This document shows, piece after piece, positions 39,801-46,439 of a DNA stretch of 64,000 nucleotides; the first letter of the stretch is position 1; every line of letters begins with the position of its first letter. The notes below the pieces were generated by a model. The model saw only the letters and a program-made list of their open reading frames with translations, was not told the origin of the DNA and ran no database searches. This DNA is from Antedon mediterranea (taxonomy: Eukaryota; Echinodermata; Crinoidea; Comatulida; Antedonidae), in contig NC_092673.1 in assembly GCF_964355755.1 (NCBI RefSeq), forward strand, positions 21,145,001 to 21,209,000, written 5' to 3'. The position numbers and the translations under genes are program-made.

Positions 39801-42800
39801 AAATTGCTAAGATCAAGATCACCCGTTCTTAGTGGTCTGCAATCACAGAGTTTACATAATGGTTTGGATGAACTGGATATGACTCAAGGAATCTCTGTAG
39901 CAGATTTGCTTCAAAAAACATCTAAACCTCAAACAAAGTTTACAGCAAGAAGTGATAGCATGGAAGACTTGTTTGACTCTCTGCAGACACTAAGTGAAAA
40001 CATTCGGGGAAGATCTGATAGTCATTCAAGAGATACAAAAAGGGCACCATCATTAGAAAGGAGCTTTGATTGGTTAAGTCCGTCATCACCTTCGGGAGCT
40101 GATATTTTAAGTAGAACAAAGCATAGGCGATCAAAGGTGAGATGTTTGTTTTATTTTTAAATGTATCCAATTAATCTTGTATCTAATCTTTTTTTGTTTA
40201 TTGAATGTGGAACTTCATTTTGTTCTGTTTTCTTTGAAGCCATCGGTTTACTTGGATTCCAGTCCAGAACGCATTGTACAGATGCATCAAGAACTTCAAG
40301 ATGCTCATGTAAATCAATATAAAGTTCCTTATCAAAGCTCTATTGATCCAGTCTTCTCATCTGGTGTGACCACTAACATCCCTGACCACAGAAAGCTCCA
40401 ACAAAATGGAGTAATGTCAGCAACAAGTACTAACTACCTCTCTGGACCTACAACAAGTACACAAATGAATGGGCATAGTAATGGTTTATTAATCGTAGGG
40501 CCATCTCTGAACAATACTTTATATCAATCCATCCATCATCATTCACCGTCTCATTTACATAGACTACCAGGTGAAAACAGCACACCTGTTATAACACACA
40601 ATGGTATCGTACTACCACACAGTGTTGGACTTCTAAACACTGGTCAGTTAAACATGAGTGACCTGTCAAACGGTTTACCCCAAAGAGTGTTGTCGGAACC
40701 GCATATAAAACCATTCCCGCACACTCAGCCAAGGCACTTGCAACTTAACCACACAAATGTTACCAAAGCCCCTACAGTGAATGGTGTTGATGCGCCAGAC
40801 TTGCCTGGCCTCAAAAGAGCAAGTAATGGACATATTAGGCCTGAGACAAAGCATGGAGGTAAATACTATTTGTTATTTGATGTATGAGAGTAGATAGATA
40901 GATATATAGTATTCTGTGATAGATATTAAAAATATGATGACACTTTATTAATGAGACTTCAGTTAACAAGTAACACTATTAATGTTTAATTTTGTATTAT
41001 TATTATTATTAATATTATTTTATTGTATTGTTATTATTTCTTTAATATATCATAGAACCACCTGATCCTCCTACGCACTTTACTGTTGCTAAGCAACTTG
41101 GTAAACATGGAGTTCTTCTAACATGGGTGCCACCAGTAATGGATAGTAATTACTGTAGTAATGGTTCACATGTGAATGGATACAAGTTGTTTGTTAACGG
41201 GCAACAGCGTCAATTTGTTGCTAATGCTACTTTAAAGAAGGTAAGACAATCATTTAAAATAACTTATAAAAGTTCTTTATTTTACATTCATTTATTAAAC
41301 TGTATTAGGAATAGATTGGTAGATAGATTGCAGCACTTATATTCTCCAGATAAATATTTCAGCGTGTTTCAGTTTCCTATATTAAATTGTATTAGGAATA
41401 AATTGGTAACTATGACTACTGCAGTAATTTCTAATTATTGTAATTCACTAGTTCCTGCCTCAAATTTATATATATATATATATATGTTTTTTAGTTCCAT
41501 TCCAAAATTGTTTATATCTACTAAGCTAATGTATATGTTTTAAATTACTTAGGCTCTGGTTGATGGTGTTGACCTCACAACTTCTGTGACCTTTGGTATT
41601 CAGACAATGTCGGAGGTCGGTCTTCACTCAAGAATTGTACACAGCAAATATAACCACATTTTGGCAGTCCCATACACAACACCACAATCACAATCGGCAG
41701 CGACAGAATCGTTTCAAGACGTCACAACTGATTCTTCTGTCTTCAGTGATGATCAGGAACAGAGATTGGTGAGTTTCCAAGAATAAATGAACAACAGGAA
41801 TTGGATAACACAATAACAATCAAATACAAAGATCACAATCTTTGTAATCTGAGTCGATAGATTGTAAATTCAAAGAAACATTTAACTGCTAAATAGTACA
41901 ACAACAATTTCCTGATGTATGTCTGTTACACTACTACAAAGTAAATAAATTAATGTGTTGCAACATTGTAGATGTGCAAACTGTGTTTTATGTAATTTTC
42001 ACTCTTATTTGTATTTATTTCAGTTTATTGCTGTTTATGAATACATACCTGAGAAACACTCTCCTAATGATTATCCTGCTTATGAGTTAGCATTTGAAGA
42101 GGGCGATATTTTGACCATATATGGCCAGAAGCGACAAGATGGGTTTTTTCAAGGAAAGGTAATATCAAGAATTTTACAAGTAAAAAAATCACACAAATGT
42201 TTTGTGTTAATATAAATAAAAATCAATCCAATTTGCTGATATTCTTTCTTTTAAAGCGAACAAAATTCATTGAAATTCTTTACTTTTTTAGGTAAGAGGA
42301 AAGCGTGGTCTGGTTCCATCAAACTTTATTGAGGAGATTTCAATGTCCACAAAGCATCATTCAAAGGTATTAATTACCATTACAGATATTTGTATTCATC
42401 ATCATTTAGGTATATGTGTCTATTTGATATTGTACATTTTTCATAACTTCTTGTTATGTCGGTATTAAGCAAACCTCTGCTCGAATTTCTGTTTTACGTT
42501 ATCACTTGGATTATGCTCTTTGCTAATTCTATCTAATGTGAGATCCAGCCACTACAGTATTAGCCACAGCAATACCCACAGCAGTGTCATTGTCGATAGA
42601 TTTCAATATTTTCCATGTCTTGATTTAAAGCTTTTTTATATTTTGTATAAATAGCCTCTGTTAAAACTCATTTATTTTTGCAGAGTAAACGTAGCCAAAA
42701 CAAAATCAGTGAACGTACGCGTCCTTCTAGACATTCCAGGAAAACTCTTCCAGTGCCTCATCAGAAAGAAGCTGCGGTTTCTAAACCCAAAAAATATCAG

Positions 42801-42833
42801 GATAATAACAGATCAAGTTACAAACAACGCTAG
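4934..42833 (+). CDS. Giant JAKMIP-like / RIM-BP-like coiled-coil protein (35 exons, ~3760 aa)
   Basis: Conceptual joining of 35 exons gives one uninterrupted frame; every junction is phase-compatible and nearly all are phase 0. Residues 1-565 align in order with JAKMIP-family landmarks: DELKSKDRVIGDLEKELG at 212-229, RRLEDRNKQL at 301-310, LQTVVGGTLDTQREAK at 477-492 and ELLEFQLLE at 557-565. Vertebrate JAKMIPs are about 600-850 residues and bind microtubules and kinases. Residues about 570-3090 are mostly heptad-type coiled coil with two proline-rich breaks. Residues 3508-3605 form an FN3 domain and 3642-3703 an SH3 domain of RIM-binding-protein type. The likely role is a cytoskeletal or presynaptic/centrosomal scaffold (inference). 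The start ATG ATGG at 4934/4937 matches the JAKMIP N-terminus to within a few residues. RNA evidence is needed to exclude two abutting genes. Confidence 0.75.
5601..5717. mobile_element. Short inverted-repeat element with CAACTCTCCCAATA ends
   Basis: TACAGTCTCAACTCTCCCAA at the left is the inverted mate of TTGGGAGAGTTGACTGTA at the right (5700-5717). A third copy of the motif at about 6108-6120 (gggagagttgac) suggests a nested or longer version. Related ends occur at 43299-43318. Confidence 0.5.
5718..8655. other. Intron 1, mostly featureless
   Basis: AT-rich intronic DNA. A near-duplicated segment with CCCTCTTAAAAAC lies at 5815-5875. I see no exon, RNA gene or clear repeat family in the remainder. 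Confidence 0.5.
8656..8978. mobile_element. MITE copy 1, TTAA-flanked, AGATGTATTGTCCCC ends
   Basis: TTAAAGATGTATTGTCCCCC at 8656-8675 is inverted at the right end (GGGGGACAATACATCTTTAA, ending 8978). Both ends finish in TTAA, the target duplication used by piggyBac-type elements. It is AT-rich and non-coding. The same family recurs at 19037 and at about 38970. Confidence 0.65.
9346..9549 (+). CDS. Exon 2 (residues 211-278)
   Basis: Acceptor tttttcag, donor cta|gtaagt, phase 0 to 0. It opens with IDELKSKDRVIGDLEKELG, the strongest JAKMIP signature in the protein. It ends in a basic/serine linker (SPRAAMKKSRSLDLDNL) that could be a phosphorylation-rich hinge (inference). Confidence 0.9.
9550..10613. 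other. Intron 2, upstream part
   Basis: AT-rich intron between exon 2 and the 20-bp minisatellite. No supported feature; the minus-strand open frame at 9874-10095 lacks any recognisable content. Confidence 0.5.
10614..11018. repeat. 20-bp minisatellite, about 20 copies, acceptor-like units
   Basis: Unit CCTAGACCTGCTATTTGCAG, with variants CCTACACC and AGTCTACACC. It is highly homogeneous and in register throughout. Each copy ends in ctatttgcag, which resembles a 3' splice site. The array stops about 127 bp before the real acceptor of exon 3. Confidence 0.9.
11146..11385 (+). CDS. Exon 3 (residues 279-358)
   Basis: Acceptor tttcatag, donor ttg|gtaagt, phase 0. Contains RRLEDRNKQL at 301-310, matching the JAKMIP coiled coil. 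Continuous heptad-like leucines follow. Confidence 0.9.
11486..11653 (+). CDS. Exon 4 (residues 359-414)
   Basis: Acceptor ctataaag, donor aat|gtgagt, phase 0. Coiled coil with LRAKLEQQARVIDRL, aligning with the JAKMIP LEQQHVID region. The acceptor has a weak pyrimidine tract. Confidence 0.85.
11746..11853 (+). CDS. Exon 5 (residues 415-450), acidic/serine linker
   Basis: Acceptor ttttttttcag, donor gag|gtaaag, phase 0. It encodes a serine- and acid-rich non-helical linker (SDEVSLVSDSGTIDEDDWNE), at the place where JAKMIPs carry a Ser/Thr-rich linker between coiled coils. Confidence 0.85.
11975..12100 (+). CDS. Exon 6 (residues 451-492)
   Basis: Acceptor tattcag, donor aag|gtaagt, phase 0. 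Ends with LQTVVGGTLDTQREAK, a diagnostic JAKMIP motif. Confidence 0.92.
12101..12862. other. Intron 6
   Basis: Contains a GGCC-rich patch with local inverted symmetry (12204-12300) that may be an old repeat. Nothing else supported. Confidence 0.4.
12863..13009 (+). CDS. Exon 7 (residues 493-541)
   Basis: Acceptor cttgaag, donor aaa|gtgagt, phase 0. Encodes a coiled coil with SLQQLLIDSGRSVDWLKEKQ, which parallels the JAKMIP segment after the GGTLD motif. Confidence 0.88.
13010..14892. other. Intron 7
   Basis: AT-rich intron. A pyrimidine-rich cytosine patch lies at 13690-13800. A possible 6-nt exon (ccaaag at 13633-13638 between tttatag and gtatgt) is not favoured because direct joining of exons 7 and 8 fits JAKMIP better. 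Confidence 0.5.
14893..15030 (+). CDS. Exon 8 (residues 542-587), end of JAKMIP-like region
   Basis: Acceptor tttcccacag, donor ttg|gtaagt, phase 0. Encodes KDEKELLEFQLLE (553-565), matching the conserved LLEFRVLELE stretch of JAKMIP, then a Ser/Pro linker (STDSPRASTPRIL). The GA minisatellite begins about 15 bp after its donor. Confidence 0.9.
15045..17040. repeat. GA-rich 29/32-bp minisatellite, about 65 copies, in intron 8
   Basis: Units alternate between a 32-bp form (GAAGGAGAGGAGACAATGAG then AGAAGAAGGAGT) and a 29-bp form lacking one GAA. Further variants are ACAATG/ATAATG and GAAG/GAAAG. The plus strand is almost pure purine. All three minus-strand frames are open for 577-724 codons because both unit lengths equal 2 mod 3 and no unit holds a stop. 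That is a by-product of composition, not a protein. Variant order repeats in blocks, indicating higher-order amplification. Confidence 0.95.
17276..17341 (+). CDS. Exon 9 (residues 588-609)
   Basis: Acceptor ttttgtttag, donor aat|gtatgt, phase 0. Short linker ITQHPRTEEAGLHYACTLDQ. No family match beyond position. Confidence 0.75.
17387..17491. repeat. Near-perfect 49-bp inverted repeat (hairpin)
   Basis: Arms 17387-17435 and 17443-17491 pair with one mismatch around a 7-nt loop (TCTCACC). It lies in the short intron between exons 9 and 10 and would fold into a strong stem in pre-mRNA. It is probably a minimal foldback MITE; a small-RNA precursor is an alternative. Confidence 0.85.
17558..17611 (+). 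CDS. Exon 10 (residues 610-627)
   Basis: Acceptor gtattcag, donor aag|gtacag, phase 0. Encodes EIMYSELRQRLQALNSNK, short coiled coil. Confidence 0.75.
17831..17902 (+). CDS. Exon 11 (residues 628-651)
   Basis: Acceptor cttgttttag, donor atg|gtacaa, phase 0. Helical segment with ADSELLNQTLKMLDIADM. Confidence 0.75.
18050..18196 (+). CDS. Exon 12 (residues 652-700)
   Basis: Acceptor atttttcag, donor gag|gtgagc, phase 0. Coiled coil. Confidence 0.85.
18197..18717. other. Intron 12
   Basis: AT-rich intron. Nothing beyond splice signals seen. Confidence 0.5.
18718..18927 (+). CDS. Exon 13 (residues 701-770)
   Basis: Acceptor tttacag, donor aat|gtaagt, phase 0. Strong coiled coil (KVTELEQALEQFKNSETKL at the start). 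Confidence 0.88.
19037..19273. mobile_element. MITE copy 2 of the TTAA / AGATGTATTGTCC family
   Basis: Left end TTAAAGATGTATTTTCCCAC, right end GGACAATACATCTTTAA, TTAA at both termini. Shorter and more diverged than the copy at 8656. Confidence 0.55.
19274..20202. other. Intron 13, remainder
   Basis: AT-rich, no feature supported. Confidence 0.5.
20203..20310 (+). CDS. Exon 14 (residues 771-806)
   Basis: Acceptor attttatag, donor aag|gtgaaa, phase 0. Coiled coil RVTELERELAVRERHLNKTE. Confidence 0.8.
20548..20673 (+). CDS. Exon 15 (residues 807-848)
   Basis: Acceptor atactgtag, donor atg|gtatgt, phase 0. Coiled coil. Confidence 0.82.
20674..22440. other. Intron 15
   Basis: 1.77 kb of AT-rich DNA with scattered TACAGTA/TACTGTA motifs. 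No repeat family or gene recognised. Confidence 0.5.
22441..26928 (+). CDS. Exon 16: single 4488-bp coiled-coil exon (residues 849-2344)
   Basis: One uninterrupted 1496-codon exon (acceptor tttctttcag, donor aag|gtatgt, phase 0). It is almost entirely Glu/Lys/Leu-rich coiled coil with recurrent LEE/LKE/LEES spacing, like golgin, CENP or myosin-tail rods. One break at about 1395-1430 carries PPPPP (1404) and TPSPLPTS, followed by the non-helical EKVGFPGNPSIYYTNSANQ. Its size contrasts with the 54-240-bp exons before it, so it may derive from a retroposed or intron-stripped segment, or from internal duplication (inference). Confidence 0.92.
27140..27292 (+). CDS. Exon 17 (residues 2345-2395), GC donor
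   Basis: Acceptor atttgacag. The only phase-0 donor is act|gcaagt, a GC-AG intron: using the nearby gt at 27297 would break the frame into exon 18. The open frame continues to 27370 if the intron is retained. Confidence 0.8.
27491..27571 (+). CDS. Exon 18 (residues 2396-2422)
   Basis: Acceptor ttcactag, donor cag|gtaatt, phase 0. Encodes VSIPENEYQQLKTQ, then an acidic segment. Confidence 0.78.
27572..29027. other. Intron 18, with (TA)n at 27788-27828
   Basis: AT-rich intron with a TA dinucleotide run of about 20 repeats. No other feature supported. Confidence 0.6.
29028..29124 (+). CDS. Exon 19 (residues 2423-2454)
   Basis: Acceptor tcttgcag, donor acag|gtacag, ends in phase 1. Encodes a hydrophobic helical stretch (TVAKLPDLLHQLSHRYSCKF) outside the coiled-coil rod. 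Confidence 0.82.
29373..30421 (+). CDS. Exon 20 (residues 2455-2804): Cys/His module and proline-rich region
   Basis: Starts in phase 1 (G|GT) and ends in phase 0. Residues 2455-2545 look globular: a conserved-looking IGHFYVLYRLQALEDMFDD helix, then an IHCALCARKK Cys-x2-Cys near 2530 and several histidines. I do not recognise the fold. Residues about 2636-2700 hold three proline-rich stretches (PSEPPPLPGSAPP, APPLPQSAPPL, EAPPSNG) that could bind SH3, WW or profilin. RPRSLFMRPLSFDSG and GRAFSLPQGLPRGK are candidate phospho-serine sites. The end returns to coiled coil. Confidence 0.88.
30422..30761. other. Intron 20
   Basis: AT-rich, nothing notable. Confidence 0.5.
30762..30857 (+). CDS. Exon 21 (residues 2805-2836)
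   Basis: Acceptor tatctgcag, donor aag|gtataa, phase 0. Basic coiled coil. Confidence 0.82.
30951..31055 (+). CDS. Exon 22 (residues 2837-2871)
   Basis: Acceptor ttttaatag, donor aaa|gtgagt, phase 0. Coiled coil. Confidence 0.82.
31211..31282 (+). CDS. Exon 23 (residues 2872-2895)
   Basis: Acceptor taatttcag, donor gag|gtataa, phase 0. Coiled coil. Confidence 0.8.
31406..31522 (+). CDS. Exon 24 (residues 2896-2934)
   Basis: Acceptor aatgtctag, donor aag|gtatga, phase 0. Coiled coil with LDLTKNHLRVKENQLQNFEF. Confidence 0.8.
31523..32586. other. Intron 24
   Basis: AT-rich, about 1.06 kb, no supported feature. Confidence 0.5.
32587..32724 (+). CDS. Exon 25 (residues 2935-2980)
   Basis: Acceptor ttaatttag, donor gag|gtaaga, phase 0. 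Coiled coil. Confidence 0.83.
32836..32991 (+). CDS. Exon 26 (residues 2981-3032)
   Basis: Acceptor tttttttgcag, donor aag|gtatga, phase 0. Coiled coil. Confidence 0.83.
32992..33433. other. Intron 26
   Basis: AT-rich, nothing notable. Confidence 0.5.
33434..33556 (+). CDS. Exon 27 (residues 3033-3073)
   Basis: Acceptor gttgccag, donor aag|gtaaaa, phase 0. Coiled coil (ENASLQEKVNHLEKLSKYK). Confidence 0.83.
33658..33968. mobile_element. MITE with AAGCTCTGTCTACACTATTA ends
   Basis: The 20-bp left end is inverted at 33949-33968 with one mismatch. 311 bp, no coding capacity. It has internal half-palindromes around TGTGACAAA/TTTGTCACA. Lies in intron 27. Confidence 0.65.
34108..34243. repeat. 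67-bp inverted repeat (foldback)
   Basis: Arms 34108-34174 and 34177-34243 match at all but about three positions. They include CCGGGCGGTTTAGAATTAA, with a TA-rich centre. It is either a foldback MITE or the end of a composite element that includes the adjacent tRNA-like sequence. Confidence 0.85.
34294..34364 (-). tRNA. tRNA-like sequence (anticodon ATC), probably SINE- or MITE-associated
   Basis: The minus strand folds as a cloverleaf: acceptor GCCCCAG with TTGGGGC, box A TGGTCTAATGG, a four-pair anticodon stem CTGC/GCAG (plus one A-A mismatch) around loop ATATCAA, a T-stem CCGAG/CTTGG and box B AGTTCGAGTCT. There is no encoded CCA. The anticodon would read GAT (Asp), but A34 is unusual for Asp. 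The surrounding inverted repeat GAGAATG..AAAAGGTCG (about 34276-34294 and 34397-34415) suggests a mobile tRNA-derived element rather than a working gene. Confidence 0.55.
34829..35030. repeat. 27-bp minisatellite, about 7 copies
   Basis: Unit ACACACGTTACAGACACTTC plus TTCGAAG. Each unit carries the palindrome CTTCGAAG, and the final copies are degenerate. Three overlapping frames are open across it, a repeat by-product. Confidence 0.85.
35422..35478 (+). CDS. Exon 28 (residues 3074-3092), 3' end inside a minisatellite
   Basis: Acceptor atgttatag; encodes FDRMEEQKNEAELSICPLK; donor aag|gtatgt at 35479. The last ~16 nt (ATTTGTCCCCTTAAG) and the donor itself are the first unit of the 41-bp array, so the residues ICPLK may be repeat-derived. 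Phase 0 on both sides. Confidence 0.72.
36107..37110 (-). mobile_element. 5'-truncated CR1/L2-like LINE fragment with 400-bp internal duplication
   Basis: The minus-strand frame at 37101-36874 encodes a reverse-transcriptase C-terminal segment with LYKAIIRPTLEYCNVVF and LLEKVQERATKL, typical of CR1/Jockey-clade LINEs. The downstream ORF2 end (RKAIILWNSLSEDV) appears twice, because 36141-36540 is repeated at 36541-36940. The 3' end is an (ACAAGTAA)n-type tail at 36107-36130. Degenerate; inserted into the 41-bp array. Confidence 0.8.
38970..39282. mobile_element. MITE copy 3 (TTAA / GTATTGTCC family) in the array
   Basis: Shares internal blocks with the 8656 copy: GGCCATTTTTCAG.., TTTTAATAAAGTTA, ACCAAAAATCATT, TTTTTTGCTTTAAATTAC and TTTTTGGTCAAAGT. 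Right end is GCGGACAATATATG. Its left end blends into the minisatellite unit. Confidence 0.55.
39510..40136 (+). CDS. Exon 29 (residues 3093-3301)
   Basis: Acceptor tttttttag, donor aag|gtgaga, phase 0. Starts with AKVSYLREKCKERDLMIKKM, the last coiled coil, then a long Ser/Pro-rich disordered region with basic-serine sites (LLRSRSPVLSGL, RTKHRRSK). Confidence 0.9.
40240..40858 (+). CDS. Exon 30 (residues 3302-3507), disordered linker
   Basis: Acceptor tttgaag, donor ggag|gtaaat, ends in phase 1. His/Asn/Ser/Pro-rich, low complexity, no domain recognised. Such long linkers precede the FN3 region in RIM-BPs. Confidence 0.88.
41056..41240 (+). CDS. Exon 31 (residues 3508-3569), FN3 first half
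   Basis: Acceptor atcatag, starts phase 1, donor aag|gtaaga phase 0. Encodes PPDPPTHFTV, the core VLLTWVPP (Trp 3531) and VNGYKLFVNGQ, the FN3 B-C strands as in RIM-binding proteins. Confidence 0.9.
41553..41768 (+). CDS. Exon 32 (residues 3570-3641), FN3 second half
   Basis: Acceptor attacttag, donor ttg|gtgagt, phase 0. Encodes TSVTFGIQTMSEVGLHSR (FN3 F-G strands), then a Ser/Thr/Gln linker. Confidence 0.9.
42024..42158 (+). CDS. Exon 33 (residues 3642-3686), SH3 first half
   Basis: Acceptor ttatttcag, donor aag|gtaata, phase 0. AVYEY (ALYDY motif, 3644-3648), HSPNDYPAYELAFEEGD and GFFQGK, closest to RIM-BP SH3 domains with the SPN insert after ALYDY. Confidence 0.93.
42292..42366 (+). 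CDS. Exon 34 (residues 3687-3711), SH3 second half
   Basis: Acceptor cttttttag, donor aag|gtatta, phase 0. RGKRGLVPSNFIEEI supplies the conserved SH3 peptide-binding Pro and Phe. Confidence 0.93.
42684..42833 (+). CDS. Exon 35 (residues 3712-3760) and stop
   Basis: Acceptor atttttgcag, TAG at 42831-42833. A strongly basic tail (Arg/Lys/Ser/Gln) follows the SH3, with no second or third SH3 domain as RIM-BPs normally have. Confidence 0.88.
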   Translation, partial: SKRSQNKISERTRPSRHSRKTLPVPHQKEAAVSKPKKYQDNNRSSYKQR

Positions 42834-45800
42834 CAAAGACCACCTCTAGAAATCTTGTAATTAGCAATAATGTTTTTTATTTCACTTGGAAAGCAATTCA
42901 TCAAAAAACTCAACCAACATCATAAAAGTCATGTATGCCTTTTTCAAATAAGCCTTTTTATGGCTTAATTGTGTTAAATTTAATCAACACCATTTCTTGA
43001 CAGTGGTTTCATAATTAATTTTTTTAATTTCACATTTTAGTAATAAGAAGCTGTCATGCATTTAGTTAATGTTAGGCATGCTGCCAAGGATGTATCAATC
43101 AAGATAGAGGCTACACACTAGCTGTCTACCTTAATGTATAGTGTAGAAATTAACATTAATCAAGATTATATAAGTGGATGTACTATATTTATCAACTTAA
43201 ATTATTAATAATTCCGTCCAGAAACCGTCCATTTTCTGCATCAGTTTTGAAGCATACAGTATGTGATATTTTGTGCTGTTCTTATAGAGAAATGTATGGA
43301 ATCAACTCTCCCAATACCAGACTCCTTTAGAAACAAGAAACTTTTCTCAAAATCTATATATAAATTATGGTTAATTCTGACATAGGCGAACACAATGGAA
43401 AAACTTTGGTACAAATCTCTGCCTTAGATACCTACCTGATCTATATCAGATGTACCGTGAAATGTAAATTTGATAATATTAATTTTCACTATTACGATAT
43501 TGTTCCATATTTCTATCTTAGGAAGATATTATAAAGAGTTTGTTAACAAAATTTATGATTTCAACAGTAGATTTTCAACTCAATTTTAATTCTTCGCGGT
43601 CAAAGTAATTTCCGGGTTCACGATGAGTTCACCTTGCAACAACCTGGTTATTTAAAATTTCTTTAAAAATTCTGAAACCAAGCTTTCGGAGAAACATTTT
43701 GGGCAAACATTGGGAGAGTTATTCAAAATCTATAGGCCTAAGCTTAAATTAAATTTTCTATTATTATAATGTTATTTATTTATGTTACACATGTTTAATT
43801 TTTTTTTTAATTTGAAATGGTTTTGATTATAAATATCATAAAATATTAAGAGGCGAATAAATGTTACATTTATATAAATATGACTTCTGATTCTTCCTTA
43901 TTTACTGTCTGCTATTCACATAAATTAATTTTAACAACAATTTGTTTTGCATTGATTGTTCCATGAACTTTAGCCACATGATTTAAAAATAACTAAATTT
44001 CCTGGAAAGATGGCAAAACAATTACTACAGTATTGTTTCAAGAAGTATCAATTGCTAAAAAGAGGAATAAATATTTCGTTTTTAGAATCACCTGCGTACA
44101 TAATAGCAAACCAACTATACCACCAGCAAAACAATTAATTTTATTGGGGGAAAATTGAAGAAAACAAAACTATAAAAGTGGTGTTCAGTGCAACCATGGA
44201 GAATTGTCACCAACTTTACCAGCAAAATAATTAATGTTATTGGGGGAAAATGGATGAAAACTAAACTACAATAATAGTTCAATCCAACCATGGAGAATGG
44301 TCAAACAAAACGTAATATCAGTGTAACATTAAATGTAGCATAACAAATGTGTACATTTGCCTAATATTACATAATCCATTTTCTAAATTAAATGAAATCT
44401 TACCACCATATGTCACATGCCATAGGACTGTACAACTATCTACTCCTTCAAATATAAATTAAATAAGAAGTACATGATTGGTTATAAAAATGAAATGGTT
44501 CGGTGCAATTTGTAATAATATGACTGCATTATTACGTCGGTGTTACGTAAAATCTTTATCAAGCCTATTGTTCTCAAAAATGAAAAGCTCCTTGTTGTAG
44601 TTCTGTCTTTAATGTTTTATTTTATTATTGTTTTTATGTAAGGGCTCTGCATGAAAAGCTAATTGATTATTAGCAGAGTGCCTATTTCACCATTATAATG
44701 AATTGTTATAATATGTACAAATTTATGTGAAACAAATATTACTTGAATTTATATCTTGTTCAGGTATTTGGTGATTTCATCTCTCCATCTTCTCTTTACT
44801 CTCGCGCGCTCTCTCTCTCTCTCTCTCTCCACTTTTTACCATTTCTTGATGCTATTCTGTGAGCTTCTTGGTCTATCAATTATTCTCTTATGTGTTATGC
44901 CTATCTTTTCTTCATTTCATTTCTTTGACCTTTCCTATAATGTCATGGATGTTGTTTTGTCTTATTTCGGTATTTCTATAACATTGTCACAAAATACTGT
45001 AGTATTTCAAACAAGCTACCCTCATTATTAATATGGAACGATCCATTTGATGATCTGAGTTTTCTAGTACCATTCTGGAACTAGAAAAGTCATATATTGA
45101 TTTGACTTTTCTAGATCTAGACTACTCAGATATATCTGAGATCTGAGTTTTCTAGATCTGAGTTTTCTAGACACCTGTCACAAAGTGATCAATTCTTCTT
45201 CATAGAATCCAAAGCTAATACAATTATATTTTCACACCGTCATCATCCATCATATTAATTCTTAATACAATTAATTATTCTTTTAATGCATATCACATAC
45301 CAAACAATGTGGTGTAAAGTGATCTTCATTGAAGAGGACATAAGCACTAGTGAATTGGGGCGTAACCCATACTAGTTGCTGCTGTACATTATTCTATGAG
45401 GTGTGATGTTGTTATAACTTTTTAAAACTAAATAAAAACGGTGATTTTATCAAGAAATCTTTTATTGAATGAAATTATGATTTGTGGAATACTATAGGCC
45501 TATACTGTACAAGATTGAAAATAGCAACAAGAAAATGGAGGTTTATTTTTATTGATTGATTAAGATGATCAAATTAAAAATTATTTTAAAAGTTATTTTA
45601 AAGCTCAGGTACAGGCATGAATTTTAAATATAATATTTGGTTAATTGTACATAAATCAAATATTTGTAACAGAAATCGAGACGAAAAAACATGAATTTCC
45701 CTTAATATGGTCAAATACAAAATTTGGCAAAATTCTTCCAAAAAAACCAGGAAGACTTTTTTTTAGTAGTTAGGTACTTAACCTAATGTAATAACATGTC

Positions 45801-46379
45801 GGGTGACTCCCTAGACGGTGAAAAAAGATGGTGGATATACGGTGGATAATTTTTGCTATAGCATGAAAATAAAAATCTGAAGTTGAATAAAAATATCAGA
45901 AATGTAATATTCAAGTTATATTACCTATATTTAGTCATCTGATAACATTTTTTACCACACCGTTTATTTTTCATAGCTTTTTAAAATGCCTCGCTATTTA
46001 CAAAATTTGTGTACAAAAGAATAGAGATTTTACTGTGTAATTTGAACTATCCCCCCACTGATAAGAAAGTGCTTATTTCCAACAAGCTCGTAGCCTCGTG
46101 TAACACAAATAAAATCCCCAAAATTATGAAACATAGGGGAAACTATCGATCAATAATTATTGGAATGTATGATCAATAGAAATTTTTTGCCCGCACCACC
46201 TGGCCTTTTTAAAAGTATTTGACCAAAAATCGGATGGAAAATAAAGTTATTTATGAACAAAATTCATAGTCTCTTTTTATTAATTTAGTTTTTGGGAACA
46301 ATACTCTTCTTTCAAATTGTTTATTGAAAATGAATCAATATTTTACAATTATTGAATTTGGATCGATACTGTAAACATT
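42834..46379. other. Probable 3' UTR and intergenic DNA
   Basis: Ends of the CAACTCTCCCAATACC element family lie at 43299-43318 and, inverted, at 43708-43722, implying a ~420-bp MITE in the UTR. A roughly 105-bp imperfect tandem duplication (ATTGGGGGAAAA core) covers 44116-44310. A (CT)n run sits at 44810-44829. Hairpins built on CTAGAAAAGTCA lie at 45050-45170. No gene seen. Confidence 0.5.
43856..43861 (+). promoter_or_regulatory. Candidate polyadenylation signal AATAAA
   Basis: First AATAAA after the stop codon, about 1.02 kb downstream. A second follows at about 44070. Choice is by position only. Confidence 0.45.
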
Positions 46380-46395
46380 AGCGCGCATGCGCGCT
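46380..46395. other. Perfect GC palindrome AGCGCGCATGCGCGCT
   Basis: A 16-bp perfect palindrome of alternating purine/pyrimidine, a potential Z-DNA or cruciform site, just before the satellite. Confidence 0.7.
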
Positions 46396-46439
46396 ATACA
46401 ATCTTTGCTTTTGAGATCGAGGAGACTGTGACCGTAGGA

